DNA of 43,148 nucleotides, from assembly GCA_004557315.1 (NCBI GenBank), contig SFEH01000008.1, positions 1 to 43,148 of the forward strand, written 5' to 3'. Under the pieces are notes generated by a model. It searched no databases. It saw nothing but the letters and a program-made list of their open reading frames with translations, and was not told where the DNA came from. How positions within the stretch are numbered: the stretch's first letter is position 1; every line of letters starts with the position of its first letter. Source of the DNA: Bacteroidales bacterium. Its GTDB lineage: Bacteria > Bacteroidota > Bacteroidia > Bacteroidales > UBA3663. Below are positions 6,402 through 15,159 of the stretch, one piece after another. A program made the position numbers and the translations under genes.

Positions 6402-7559
6402 TTAGAAACGGAAGTACAGTTCAGCCCAGAGCTCGTTGAAGTGCTTCTCTGAACCGTAGTTATTGTTGTTGAAGTTGTACTGCAACTGCAACTTGAGGTT
6501 CTTGTGGATCTGGAATTCAGGAATCACCGAGAGGATGGTCTGCTTCTGGCCTTTCATCTCGTTGTTGGCCCACTGATACTGTGCCGATACCTTGAACCAG
6601 TCGTTGAGAGGTGCGCCAGCAACGGCATAGAATGCCTCGCAGTTGCCGAGGTCAGACTGTCCGTGAGCATATTCAGAACGGAAGACATAGCCAGCGTTGT
6701 CGTACTTCGCACCGAAAGCATAGCGGTTGCGCGAGTGGTTGACAGTCTTGCCAGCGCTGTCCTTGGCGTCGAATGTTCCCTTCCAGCCGAATGCGCCGAT
6801 GAAGAGTCCCTTGATAGGCTGAACCTGGAATGTAGCTGTGATGTCCTTCTTGCCGTCGGTATCGCTTGTGTTGATGCCTGTGCCGTTTGACACCATGACC
6901 TGATAGTGGAAGAGCATGTGATTGTCCTTGCCCACAGGGAGGAAGTCACCCTGAATCTGGATGCCGAGGTCGCGTCCGCCGTTGGCACTGCCCTTGACGT
7001 CAGCACCGAGATAGTCGCTGTGGCCAGTGAGATACTTGGTCATGAGCGAGTAGTCGCCTGTCGAGATGTCCCAAGGGTTCATTGGGTTCTCGAAGCCGAA
7101 GGCACGCTTGAACTGACCAGCCTTGATCTTGAAGAAGCCATATTTCTTCCACTCAACGAAGAAGTCCTTCATGTGGAAGGAGTCGTTGTTGGTCTGCACC
7201 TGAATGCGATAGGCGAAGTCCTTGAGGATGGTGCCATCGACATAGAAACGCACAAGTCGCTGATTGAAGCCAGCGCCACCCTTCTTGCCATACTGGTCGC
7301 TGTACTGATAACGGCCGATGACATAGCCACCGAACTTTGGAGCTGACACGAAGCCAGTGACAGCACGTCCGTATTTCAGTTCTTCAGCCTTGGCTGTCTG
7401 TGCCTGCATTGCATTTTCGATTGAGCGGTTGATGTAGCTTGTGACAAAGCCCTCTTCGAGCTTCTCTTCGCTCATGAAGTCGCTGTCGGTGTTGTTGTCG
7501 TTGGCAAAGGCTGTCAGCGACAATGACAAAGCAAAGATTGATAAAAAGAGTTTTTTCAT
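6402..7559 (-). CDS. OprP/OprO-type outer-membrane porin
   Basis: This 385-aa protein has a signal peptide (MKKLFLSIFALSLSLTAFA). A short charged helical region follows (about residues 25-60), then a beta-barrel rich in alternating aromatic strands, ending in the classic C-terminal ELYFRF. The segment FFVEWKKYGFFKIKAGQFKRAFGFE is typical of phosphate-selective porins O and P. It should form a substrate-permeable channel in the outer membrane; phosphate specificity cannot be read from the sequence. It lies downstream of the SLC13-type transporter in the same direction, so the two may move the same anion across the two membranes. A 9-bp-unit palindromic element separates them, and no clear promoter was found in that gap. 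Confidence 0.88.
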   Translation of the reverse strand: MKKLFLSIFALSLSLTAFANDNNTDSDFMSEEKLEEGFVTSYINRSIENAMQAQTAKAEELKYGRAVTGFVSAPKFGGYVIGRYQYSDQYGKKGGAGFNQRLVRFYVDGTILKDFAYRIQVQTNNDSFHMKDFFVEWKKYGFFKIKAGQFKRAFGFENPMNPWDISTGDYSLMTKYLTGHSDYLGADVKGSANGGRDLGIQIQGDFLPVGKDNHMLFHYQVMVSNGTGINTSDTDGKKDITATFQVQPIKGLFIGAFGWKGTFDAKDSAGKTVNHSRNRYAFGAKYDNAGYVFRSEYAHGQSDLGNCEAFYAVAGAPLNDWFKVSAQYQWANNEMKGQKQTILSVIPEFQIHKNLKLQLQYNFNNNNYGSEKHFNELWAELYFRF

Positions 7560-7582
7560 TATTGTGGGGTTATTTATTTTTA

Positions 7583-7724
7583 GGGAGATAAAGAAGTTAA
7601 AGAAGATAAGGAAGATAAAGACAAATGATACTTGTCTTAAGAAATAAGTTCTCCTTTAACTTAACTAAAGTAAGGGCAACTATTGTCTTTATCTCCTTTA
7701 ACTTCTTTATCTCCTTTAACTCCC
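7583..7724. repeat. 9-bp-unit palindromic element, copy A
   Basis: Four left units (GGAGATAAA, GAAGTTAAA, GAAGATAAG, GAAGATAAA) and four complementary right units flank a core that starts GACAAATGAT and ends in TTGTC. The element occupies most of the gap between the transporter stop and the porin start. Copies B (35430-35578) and C (38064-38215) share its architecture and core start. Confidence 0.88.
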
Positions 7725-7735
7725 CAAATTAAAGA

Positions 7736-9232
7736 TTATCCGAAGATGAATGGCAGCTTGACCCAAGCAAGTCCGATGACGAGGCCGAGCAAGCCAACGA
7801 TGATACCAACCTTCATCATCTCGCTCTGCTGGATGAAACCAGTAGAATGTGCAATGGCATTCGGAGGAGTAGAGATAGGGAGGATCATTGAAACTGAAGA
7901 TGCGATGGCAACGCAGATGAGCATCTGTGAAACACCGCCGTCAGTGATTGTGCCTGCACTTGCCATAGCGCCTGCTACGACACCGAGCACTGGCACGAGC
8001 AATGATGCTGCTGCCGAGTGGCTGATGAAGTTAGAAAAGCCGAAGCAAACGAGCGACGCAATGATCATGACGAGGAGTGGTGACCACTCGGAAAATGGGA
8101 TAGATGCGACGAGGACGTTAGAGAGCTTGGTGGTGTTGAGGGCAACGCCGAGTGCGAAACCGCCGGCTACCATCCAGAGCACGCTCCAGTTGATTTCCTC
8201 AAGGTCGTGGCGAGTGATGACGCCTGTCACGGCAAATGCTGCCACTGGGATGAGGGCGATGATGTTAGAGTTGAGTCCGAGATCCCAGACACCGTCGATC
8301 TTGCCGAAGCACCAGAGGAAGACGGTAACGGCGAAGGTCACGATGACGATCCATGACTGTGGTGTTGAGTGGAAAGCGCCTTCGATGTTGAGCTCGATCT
8401 TCTTCTGCTGGAATGGGAAGAGGATGCGGAGGAGGAACCAGCCTAAAAGGAGGAGGATGATGACGAATGGTACCATCTTGATCATCCACTCACCGAAGGA
8501 GATGGATACGCCAAGTGTCTCGTTGAGATAACCGAGTACGATGGTGTTAGGTGGGGTGCCGATAGGTGTGGCAATACCTCCGATATTGGCTCCGACTGGA
8601 ATGGCGAGTGCGAGTGCTGTGCGGTCTTTCGAACCTTCTGGCATTGCCTTGAGCACTGGTGTGAGGAAGGCAAGCATCATGGCAGCGGTAGCTGTGTTGC
8701 TGACAAATGCCGAGAAGATGGCTGTAACGACGATGAAGCCAAGGAGTACGGTCTCTGACTTGGTGCCGAATGGCTTGAGAAGGATTCGTGCCGAAACAAC
8801 GTCGAGTCGGGTCTTGGTCATGCCGATGGCAAGGATGAATCCACCAATGAAGAGCAGGATGGTAGGATCGGCAAAGCAGTGCATGATGTCCTTGTATGGA
8901 ACATAGATAGCGCCTTCGACTCCCTTGAAGCACGTGAGGCTTCCCGTGGATATCGTGCATAGCATGACGACGATGATCAGTACCGAGGTGCACCACGATG
9001 GGATGGCTTCGGTGAGCCACATCACTGCGGCAAACACAAAGATGGCGATGACGCGCTGCTGTACTGGGTTAAGCCCTTCGATGCCAAACATCTCGATTGG
9101 CAGGAGTGCGATGATGATAGAGACAAGCGCTGCAATGGCTGCTTTGGTGTAGCCGCTCAGCTTGAATCTCTTCTTGTGCTTCTTTGATTGGTAGGATTTT
9201 ACCGCGTTGTAGCCAGGAAAATTTTTAAGCAT
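7736..9232 (-). CDS. SLC13/DASS-family sodium-coupled anion transporter
   Basis: The 498-aa protein has about 11-12 membrane segments after a basic N-terminus. It carries both conserved DASS half-site motifs: SNTATAAMM with GTPPNTIV in the first half, and SHSAAASLL with STPPNAIAHSTG in the second. The family imports di- and tricarboxylates (succinate, citrate) or sulfate across the inner membrane, usually with sodium. The SNT/TPPN motifs fit a dicarboxylate carrier, but the substrate is uncertain. The porin gene follows in the same direction and may serve the same anion. A -7 box at 9294-9301 lies upstream. Confidence 0.93.
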   Translation of the reverse strand: MLKNFPGYNAVKSYQSKKHKKRFKLSGYTKAAIAALVSIIIALLPIEMFGIEGLNPVQQRVIAIFVFAAVMWLTEAIPSWCTSVLIIVVMLCTISTGSLTCFKGVEGAIYVPYKDIMHCFADPTILLFIGGFILAIGMTKTRLDVVSARILLKPFGTKSETVLLGFIVVTAIFSAFVSNTATAAMMLAFLTPVLKAMPEGSKDRTALALAIPVGANIGGIATPIGTPPNTIVLGYLNETLGVSISFGEWMIKMVPFVIILLLLGWFLLRILFPFQQKKIELNIEGAFHSTPQSWIVIVTFAVTVFLWCFGKIDGVWDLGLNSNIIALIPVAAFAVTGVITRHDLEEINWSVLWMVAGGFALGVALNTTKLSNVLVASIPFSEWSPLLVMIIASLVCFGFSNFISHSAAASLLVPVLGVVAGAMASAGTITDGGVSQMLICVAIASSVSMILPISTPPNAIAHSTGFIQQSEMMKVGIIVGLLGLVIGLAWVKLPFIFG

Positions 9233-9293
9233 AGGATTAAAGTGTATTTATTGTTTGTTTTTTCGTGTCGAAGTGTGTTGCCTTCAAAACGCG

Positions 9294-9301
9294 CAAAGAT
9301 A
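9294..9301 (-). promoter_or_regulatory. Promoter -7 box for the anion transporter
   Basis: Leftward TATCTTTG matches TAnnTTTG exactly, 62 bp before the ATG. A TTGC lies about 23 bp upstream of it, slightly farther than the usual spacing. Confidence 0.6.
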
Positions 9302-9393
9302 ATTATATTTTCAATATCTTGGTGCAATTTTTGAGATGAAAATGTTAAAAATTAGTATATTTATTCTGTTTTCAACATTTTGGCAAGTGCCCT

Positions 9394-10761
9394 TCACATC
9401 TTATGAAGGTCGTTTCTGCCATATTTCTTGCACTGATAGAGCGAAATGTCGGCTGTTTTGTAGAGCTCGTCGAACTCGATGAGATGGTCTTTGTCGGAGC
9501 GTGCCACGCCGAAACTTGCCGACGGACACTGTCCGCACATCTCGGGAATATCGACTTTCTGCAGTTCTTCGCGCAGCTGCTTGAAGATGCCGATGGTGTT
9601 GAGTCCCTCTTCTGCCTTGCGGTCGATGAACGACTGCTGGAGGAAGCATACGAACTCGTCGCCTCCAAGTCGGAACACTACCTGGTCTTCGAACACTTTC
9701 TGCAGGGTTTGTGCAACGACGATGAGCACCTTGTCGCCGACAAGATGTCCGAACGAGTCGTTGATGAGCTTGAACTTGTCGCAGTCGAAGAGTGCGAGGA
9801 TGCCCGATTCCTTGCGCAGCAGATCCTCGATGAGGGCTACTCCTGCTGCTCGGTTGTAGAGACCTGTGAGTCCGTCGTGCTCCGAACGCATCTTCAGCTG
9901 GTCGAGTGTCTTGTGCTCTTCATCGACCACCTCGGTGGTGAGGATGACGTGAGTGAGGTAGCCTTGTGCCGTGTATTCGGCTGGATGGATGCGGAGCTTG
10001 ATCCAGACCTTGTCGATGCCCTGGAACTCGAATGAAACCGAACGTCCAGATTCCAGTCTGGTCTTCAGCTCATCGGGATTGCTTAAGATGTCGAACTTGT
10101 CCTGATATTCAGGCATCACGAGCTTCGATGACAGCTCCTTGAGATAATCGAGCGCATTGGTATGCTGTTCGGAGAGGTTGCGCATTGCCATCGTTCCCTC
10201 AAGAAACTTGAACGAATGGTTGGTGAGATTGATATATAAGATGGAGTCGAAGGTCGATTTTAGTCCGTTGATGATGCTGATGTACTCGTTCTGGCTCTCG
10301 ATCACGGAGTGCATGTGCTCCTGTGTCTTGCTGATGTCTTCCGACGTGCCTGTGATATACTCGATGTTGCCGTTGGTGTCCTTGGTGACGGTGTAGTGGC
10401 TGCGTATGCGACGCGAACGATCCTTATAGTCGAGGTCTATATATCCTTCTTCGGGCATGGATGGGTCGATGGAGAGGCGATAGAGGAGGTCGTTCCATCG
10501 CTTCTGGCTTTCACGGCACAGCGGACGACCAGCGTTGAACTTGCCTTCGGCTGTCTCGTCATAGTCGAGGATAGGGTGGGAGCTTGACTGTACATTGCCC
10601 GAGCCGTCGCGGAACATGACGTGGAACATCTTGGTTTCAACGTCGTAAATCCACAGGTCGATGCCATTGATCTTGGTGAGGAGGTAGTTCCTGCTGTTCA
10701 GAGCCCTGAACATCGAGGCTTGCTTCTCGTGGGTTGCTTGCAAAAGATCTTCAAGTTTCAT
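9394..10761 (-). CDS. PAS-GGDEF protein, putative diguanylate cyclase
   Basis: The 455-aa soluble protein has two PAS-like sensory regions (about residues 28-147 and 165-280; the first ends GNIEYITGTSEDISK). A C-terminal GGDEF domain follows (about 290-455). The active-site loop GGDEF is intact at 366-370, with metal-binding D326 in LFDCDKF and the DGLTGLYNR entry motif at 296-304, so c-di-GMP synthesis is plausible. The RxxD inhibitory site is absent: the equivalent residues are F357 and Q360. There is no EAL or HD-GYP domain and no membrane segment. GGDEF proteins are sparse in Bacteroidales. A possible -7 box lies at 10796-10803. Neighbours give no functional hint. Confidence 0.9.
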   Translation of the reverse strand: MKLEDLLQATHEKQASMFRALNSRNYLLTKINGIDLWIYDVETKMFHVMFRDGSGNVQSSSHPILDYDETAEGKFNAGRPLCRESQKRWNDLLYRLSIDPSMPEEGYIDLDYKDRSRRIRSHYTVTKDTNGNIEYITGTSEDISKTQEHMHSVIESQNEYISIINGLKSTFDSILYINLTNHSFKFLEGTMAMRNLSEQHTNALDYLKELSSKLVMPEYQDKFDILSNPDELKTRLESGRSVSFEFQGIDKVWIKLRIHPAEYTAQGYLTHVILTTEVVDEEHKTLDQLKMRSEHDGLTGLYNRAAGVALIEDLLRKESGILALFDCDKFKLINDSFGHLVGDKVLIVVAQTLQKVFEDQVVFRLGGDEFVCFLQQSFIDRKAEEGLNTIGIFKQLREELQKVDIPEMCGQCPSASFGVARSDKDHLIEFDELYKTADISLYQCKKYGRNDLHKM

Positions 10762-10795
10762 TTTTCGTATCAGAGTTAAAGAATGTATTTGGTGG

Positions 10796-10803
10796 CAAAT
10801 TTA
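10796..10803 (-). promoter_or_regulatory. Possible -7 box for the GGDEF gene
   Basis: Leftward TAAATTTG fits TAnnTTTG, 35 bp upstream of the ATG. No -33 element is visible at the right spacing, so this is weak or activator-dependent. Confidence 0.4.
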
Positions 10804-10880
10804 ATGAAAAAGTCGTTAGGTTGTAAATAATTTTGACAAAAAATGCTCTTTTTATGTTGTAGAATATAATGGAAGAGGTA

Positions 10881-10917
10881 AAAACAAAAAAAAGGCAAGG
10901 GCGCAGAGCCCTTGCCT
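10881..10917 (-). terminator. Intrinsic terminator of the phosphohexomutase gene
   Basis: A 10-bp GC-rich perfect stem (AGGCAAGGGC with GCCCTTGCCT) is followed on the leftward strand by TTTTTTTT-G-TTTT. It lies 22 bp past the stop codon. Confidence 0.95.
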
Positions 10918-10938
10918 CATATTTAATTAACTGAAAAA

Positions 10939-12681
10939 TCAGATGCCCAAGCTTGCGCAGATCTTTGCGAGCTTCTCGTCGGCTGCTGCACATGCTGCTG
11001 CATAGTCGGCCTTGGTTGGCATCTCGGCAGGAACTTCGCAATAGAACTTGATCTTTGGCTCTGTGCCCGAAGGACGGACAGAAACCTTGACTCCGTCTTC
11101 GGTGAAGTACTGGAGCACGTTGCTTGTAGCTGGCATGTCGATGTCGCTCACGTTGCCAGTTGCCATGCAAGTCTGCTTGAGGGTCTTGAAGTCCTTGGCA
11201 ACAGTTACCTTGCTTCCGCCGAGCTCCTTTGGAGGGTTGCTGCGGAAGTTCTCCATCATTGCCTTGATCTCGTCGGCACCGCTCTTGCCTGGCTTCACTA
11301 CGCTGACTGCCTTCTCCTTCTGGAATCCGTAGTCGAGATAGATCTGGAGGAGGAGGTCATAGAGAGTCATGCCATTGTCCTTTGCCCAAGCTGCGATTTC
11401 GCAGATGAGGCAGATAGATGCCGGAGAATCCTTGTCGCGCACCTTGTCGAATGGGAGGAAGCCGAATGACTCTTCACCACCACCGATATATTTCTTGACG
11501 CCCTCGTTGATGCGGATGCGATAAGCAATCCACTTGAAGCCAGTGTATTCGTCGAAAATCTCAACGTCGTTCTTCTTTGCAATCTTTGCGATGAGCTCTG
11601 ATGTCACGATGGTCTTCACCATGAACTCGTTGCCCTTGAGCTGACCGAGCTTCTTCTTGTTGGTGATGATGTACCAGTAGAACATCATTGCTGTCTGGTT
11701 GCCATTGAGGATCATCCACTTGCCCTTGTCATCGCGGCATACGATAGCCAGACGGTCAGCATCAGGGTCAGAAGCGATGACGAGGTCAGCACCTACCTTC
11801 TCGCCGAGGTTCATGCCCATGGTCATTGCTTCAGAGTTCTCTGGGTTAGGAGAAACGACTGTTGGGAAGTTGCCATCGACTACCATCTGATCCTTCACTA
11901 CGTGGATGTTCTGGAAGCCCCAGCTGCGGAGAGCTTCAGGGATGATGACGCGGCCTGTGCCGTGGAGTGGTGAATATACGATGTTGAGGTCCTTCTGGCG
12001 GTTGATCACTTCCTGATCTACCATTGCCTCCTTGACTGCCTGAATGTAGTCCCAGTCCATCTCACCGCCGATGATCTCGATGAGGTCGTTGTTAGGCTCG
12101 AACTTCACCTGGTCGATAGTCACCTTGTTGACTTCCTCGATGATGCCAGTGTCGTGTGGGCTGAGCACCTGTGCGCCGTCATCCCAGTATGCCTTATAGC
12201 CATTGTACTCTTTTGGGTTGTGAGAAGCGGTTACGTTGACACCTGCCTGTGCCTTGAGCTGACGGATGGCGAACGAAATCTCTGGAGTAGGGCGGAGGCT
12301 CTCGAAGAGATAAACCTTGATGCCATTGGCAGAGAAGATGTTGGCTACGGTCTCGGCAAACATGCGTCCGTTGTTGCGGCAGTCGTGTCCTACTACAACG
12401 GCTGGTGTGATGTCAGGGAAGGCCTTGTTGATGTAGTTGGCAAAGCCCTGTGTTGCCATGCCGACAACATATTTATTCATACGGTTGGTGCCAGGACCCA
12501 TGATGCCACGGAGTCCGCCTGTGCCGAATTCGAGGTTCTGATAGAAAGCGTCGATGAGAGGTGTCTTGTCTTCTGCATCGAGCATTGCCTGTACTGCTGC
12601 CTTGGTTTCTTCGTCAAAGCCTTCGCCCAGCCATGCCTGTGCCTTGGCTGTGCATTCTTTCAAAAGTTCGTCATTTGCCAT
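10939..12681 (-). CDS. Phosphoglucomutase/phosphomannomutase (alpha-D-phosphohexomutase)
   Basis: The 580-aa protein has the four-domain layout of the long PGM2/PgcA-type enzymes. The phosphoserine loop TASHNPKEYNG puts the catalytic serine at S153. The Mg site DPDADR is at 305-310, the sugar-specificity loop GGGEESFG at 400-407, and the phosphate-binding loop RPSGTEPKIKFY near the C-terminus. It interconverts glucose-6-P and glucose-1-P (or the mannose equivalents). Glucose-1-P feeds RmlA and mannose-1-P leads to GDP-mannose for Gmd, so the enzyme links central metabolism to both sugar-nucleotide routes here. It has its own promoter and terminator. Confidence 0.94.
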   Translation of the reverse strand: MANDELLKECTAKAQAWLGEGFDEETKAAVQAMLDAEDKTPLIDAFYQNLEFGTGGLRGIMGPGTNRMNKYVVGMATQGFANYINKAFPDITPAVVVGHDCRNNGRMFAETVANIFSANGIKVYLFESLRPTPEISFAIRQLKAQAGVNVTASHNPKEYNGYKAYWDDGAQVLSPHDTGIIEEVNKVTIDQVKFEPNNDLIEIIGGEMDWDYIQAVKEAMVDQEVINRQKDLNIVYSPLHGTGRVIIPEALRSWGFQNIHVVKDQMVVDGNFPTVVSPNPENSEAMTMGMNLGEKVGADLVIASDPDADRLAIVCRDDKGKWMILNGNQTAMMFYWYIITNKKKLGQLKGNEFMVKTIVTSELIAKIAKKNDVEIFDEYTGFKWIAYRIRINEGVKKYIGGGEESFGFLPFDKVRDKDSPASICLICEIAAWAKDNGMTLYDLLLQIYLDYGFQKEKAVSVVKPGKSGADEIKAMMENFRSNPPKELGGSKVTVAKDFKTLKQTCMATGNVSDIDMPATSNVLQYFTEDGVKVSVRPSGTEPKIKFYCEVPAEMPTKADYAAACAAADEKLAKICASLGI

Positions 12682-12760
12682 AGTTATAATATATAAAGTG
12701 TATATTTTGATAAAAGTAATGCTTCTGTCTCTGCATAGGCATAGCTTGCCTACGTGGAGG

Positions 12761-12790
12761 CAAAGGTAAAAAAAAAGGACAACTTTCCAA
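12761..12790 (-). promoter_or_regulatory. Promoter of the phosphohexomutase gene
   Basis: The leftward -7 box TACCTTTG is at 12768-12761, with TTG (in TTTGG) at 12790-12788, 19 bp upstream. This is a near-ideal match. The -33 box lies inside the rmlB terminator hairpin. A small hairpin TAGGCA/TGCCTA follows in the leader near 12736-12753. Confidence 0.8.
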
Positions 12791-12804
12791 AGAAAATTGT
12801 CCTT
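12768..12804 (-). terminator. Intrinsic terminator of rmlAB
   Basis: The leftward stem AAGGACAA/TTGTCCTT (12804-12775) is followed by a T-run of about nine. It overlaps the -33 region of the phosphohexomutase promoter. Confidence 0.85.
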
Positions 12805-12866
12805 ATTCTACCTAAAACATGATGTAAAACATGTTTTTTGGCACAATAATATTTATATATTGGCCT

Positions 12867-14000
12867 TTAACGGTTGGAATACATGTTTTCGTAATACTTT
12901 TCGTATTCGCCCGATGTGATGTTGTTGAGCCACTCTTCGTTGTCGAGATACCACTTCACAGTCTTCTCGATGCCCTCCTCAAACTGCAGGCTTGGCTCCC
13001 AGCCGAGTTCCTTCTGGAGCTTGGTTGAGTCGATGGCGTAGCGTGCGTCGTGGCCAAGGCGGTCGGTGACGTAGGTGATGAGGTTGAGGTCTTCGCCTTC
13101 CTCGCGTCCGAGGAGTCGATCGACTGTCTTGATGACTGTCTTTATGATGTCGATGTTCTTCCATTCGTTGAAGCCGCCGATGTTGTAGGTCTCGGCAATG
13201 GTACCATTGTGGAAGATGAGGTCGATGGCACGAGCATGGTCAACGACATAGAGCCAGTCGCGCACGTTCTCGCCCTTGCCATAGACAGGCAGCGGCTTGC
13301 GGTTGCGGATGTTATTGATGAAGAGCGGAATCAGCTTCTCTGGGAACTGATAAGGGCCATAGTTGTTCGAGCAGTTGGTCACGATGGTCGGCATGCCGTA
13401 GGTGTCGTGGAATGCACGAACGAAATGATCGGAGCTGGCCTTTGATGCCGAATATGGGCTGTGAGGATTGTACTTGGTTGTCTCGTAGAAGAAGTCCTCA
13501 CCATAGGCAAGGTGGTGCTCTGTGCTCGATGCAGTGGTGGTGAACGGAGGCTTGATGCCTTCCGGATGGGTCATTTCGAGTGCGCCATAGACCTCGTCGG
13601 TCGAGATGTGATAGAAGCGCTTGCCCTCGTACTTCTCTGGGAGTGACTCCCAGTAGAGCTTGGCGGCCTGAAGGAGCGAGAGTGTGCCCATCACGTTGGT
13701 GCGTGCGAAGGTGAATGGATCCTTGATGCTTCGATCAACGTGTGACTCGGCAGCAAGATGGATGATGCCATCGATCTGCTCGTCCTGCATGAGCTTGTAG
13801 AAAGTGTCGAAGTCGCAGATGTCCATCTTGACAAACTTGTAGTTGGGCTTGTCCTCGATGTCCTTGAGGTTGGCGAGGTTGCCCGCGTAGGTGAGTTTGT
13901 CGAGATTGATGATGTTATACTCTGGGTATTTGTTCACGAAGAGGCGCACCACATGGCTTCCGATGAAGCCGGCACCGCCTGTAATTACGATATTCTTCAT
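12867..14000 (-). CDS. rmlB: dTDP-glucose 4,6-dehydratase
   Basis: This 377-aa extended SDR enzyme has the NAD loop GGAGFIGSH at residues 8-16, the catalytic T134-D135-E136 (STDEVYG) and Y183/K187 (YSASK). It converts dTDP-glucose to dTDP-4-keto-6-deoxyglucose, the branch point to L-rhamnose and other deoxysugars. It follows rmlA by 65 bp in the same direction. No rmlC or rmlD is present in the window, so the end product is not defined here. An insertion near residues 150-178 makes it longer than the E. coli enzyme, as is common in Bacteroidetes. Confidence 0.97.
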   Translation of the reverse strand: MKNIVITGGAGFIGSHVVRLFVNKYPEYNIINLDKLTYAGNLANLKDIEDKPNYKFVKMDICDFDTFYKLMQDEQIDGIIHLAAESHVDRSIKDPFTFARTNVMGTLSLLQAAKLYWESLPEKYEGKRFYHISTDEVYGALEMTHPEGIKPPFTTTASSTEHHLAYGEDFFYETTKYNPHSPYSASKASSDHFVRAFHDTYGMPTIVTNCSNNYGPYQFPEKLIPLFINNIRNRKPLPVYGKGENVRDWLYVVDHARAIDLIFHNGTIAETYNIGGFNEWKNIDIIKTVIKTVDRLLGREEGEDLNLITYVTDRLGHDARYAIDSTKLQKELGWEPSLQFEEGIEKTVKWYLDNEEWLNNITSGEYEKYYENMYSNR

Positions 14001-14065
14001 TTATGATGATGTGTCGATTTAGTTTTGTCCAAAGAAACTTTGCCCAAAATATTAATAATGTGTAA

Positions 14066-14968
14066 TCAGAGGTCGTGACGTCCGTCGCGTTCTATCTCGT
14101 CGATTACCTTGAGCAGGTACTGACCATACTGGTTCTTGATCATAGGTTGAGCCAGTTCGCGCATCTTCTCGGTGGAGATCCAGCCCTGACGATATGCTAT
14201 GCCTTCGAGACAAGCCACTTTCAGACCCTGACGTTTCTCAATTACCTCGATGAATGTCGATGCCTCGCTCAATGAGTCGTGGGTACCAGTGTCGAGCCAT
14301 GCAAAGCCGCGTCCGAGAGTCTGCACGAGCAGTTCATGGTCGTTGAGGAACCACTGGTTGACGGTAGTGATCTCGAGCTCACCGCGTGCAGAAGGCTTGA
14401 TGTTCTTTGCCACATGAACCACCTTGTTAGGGTAGAAGTAGAGACCGACGACGGCATAATTGCTTTTTGGATTCTTTGGCTTCTCCTCGATGCTGAGGCA
14501 GTTGCCCTGCTTGTCGAATTCGGCTACGCCATATCGCTCTGGATCATTGACCCAGTAGCCAAACACTGTTGCTTTCTGATTGTTCTCGGCCTGACGGACG
14601 GCTTCCTTGAGCATTTTTGTGAATCCCATGCCATGGAAGATGTTGTCGCCGAGCACGAGGCATACAGAGTCGTTGCCTATGAATTTCTCTCCGATGAGGA
14701 ACGCCTGCGCCAGTCCGTCGGGTGAAGGCTGTTCTGCATACTCAAAATGCACGCCATAGTCGGATCCGTCGCCAAGCAGACGCTTGAAGCCGGGCAGATC
14801 ATAAGGCGTAGAAATGATGAGAATATCGCGTATTCCAGCGAGCATAAGCACAGAGATAGGGTAATAGACCATCGGCTTATCGTAGATAGGTATGAGCTGT
14901 TTGCTGACACCTTTTGTGATAGGGTAGAGGCGTGTGCCTGAACCTCCGGCGAGTACAATTCCTTTCAT
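14066..14968 (-). CDS. rmlA: Glucose-1-phosphate thymidylyltransferase (complete copy)
   Basis: The 300-aa protein begins MKGIVLAGGSGTRLYPITKG, the nucleotide-binding G-rich loop. It contains LVLGDNIFHG (metal and substrate binding) and the family's YAVVGLYFYPN and GRGFAWLDTGTHDSL segments. It catalyses dTTP plus glucose-1-P to dTDP-glucose and is normally inhibited by dTDP-rhamnose. It heads the rmlA-rmlB operon, with a good promoter just upstream. A second rmlA begins at position 65, so the genome carries at least two. Confidence 0.97.
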   Translation of the reverse strand: MKGIVLAGGSGTRLYPITKGVSKQLIPIYDKPMVYYPISVLMLAGIRDILIISTPYDLPGFKRLLGDGSDYGVHFEYAEQPSPDGLAQAFLIGEKFIGNDSVCLVLGDNIFHGMGFTKMLKEAVRQAENNQKATVFGYWVNDPERYGVAEFDKQGNCLSIEEKPKNPKSNYAVVGLYFYPNKVVHVAKNIKPSARGELEITTVNQWFLNDHELLVQTLGRGFAWLDTGTHDSLSEASTFIEVIEKRQGLKVACLEGIAYRQGWISTEKMRELAQPMIKNQYGQYLLKVIDEIERDGRHDL

Positions 14969-14997
14969 CGTTGACTGATTTTATTATGAATTACTCG

Positions 14998-15026
14998 CAA
15001 AGATAGTTATTTTTTTTCATGCGCAA
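14998..15026 (-). promoter_or_regulatory. Promoter of rmlAB
   Basis: The leftward -7 box TATCTTTG (15005-14998) has TTGC (15026 leftward) 18 bp upstream. It diverges from the promoter of the beta-barrel protein gene at 15160. Confidence 0.8.
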
Positions 15027-15077
15027 TGCTATTTGTAGTCAAAAAAACTTAATTCATTGAATAAATAGTCCCAAAAT

Positions 15078-15108
15078 TTGGTTATTTGAAAAGACATAGT
15101 TACATTTG
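15078..15108 (+). promoter_or_regulatory. Promoter of the beta-barrel protein gene
   Basis: TTG at 15078-15080, then 20 bp, then TACATTTG at 15101-15108. The start site should be near 15115, giving a leader of about 45 nt. Confidence 0.8.
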
Positions 15109-15159
15109 CACCACTATTGGCAATATAAAGTCTTAGATAACAATCAAAAATTAACAGAT

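Noticed and set aside
7683..8531. 282-codon rightward open frame
   Set aside because: Antisense to the SLC13 transporter and starts inside the 9-bp-unit repeat. Composition (Ser/Thr/Met-rich) is typical of a mirror frame.
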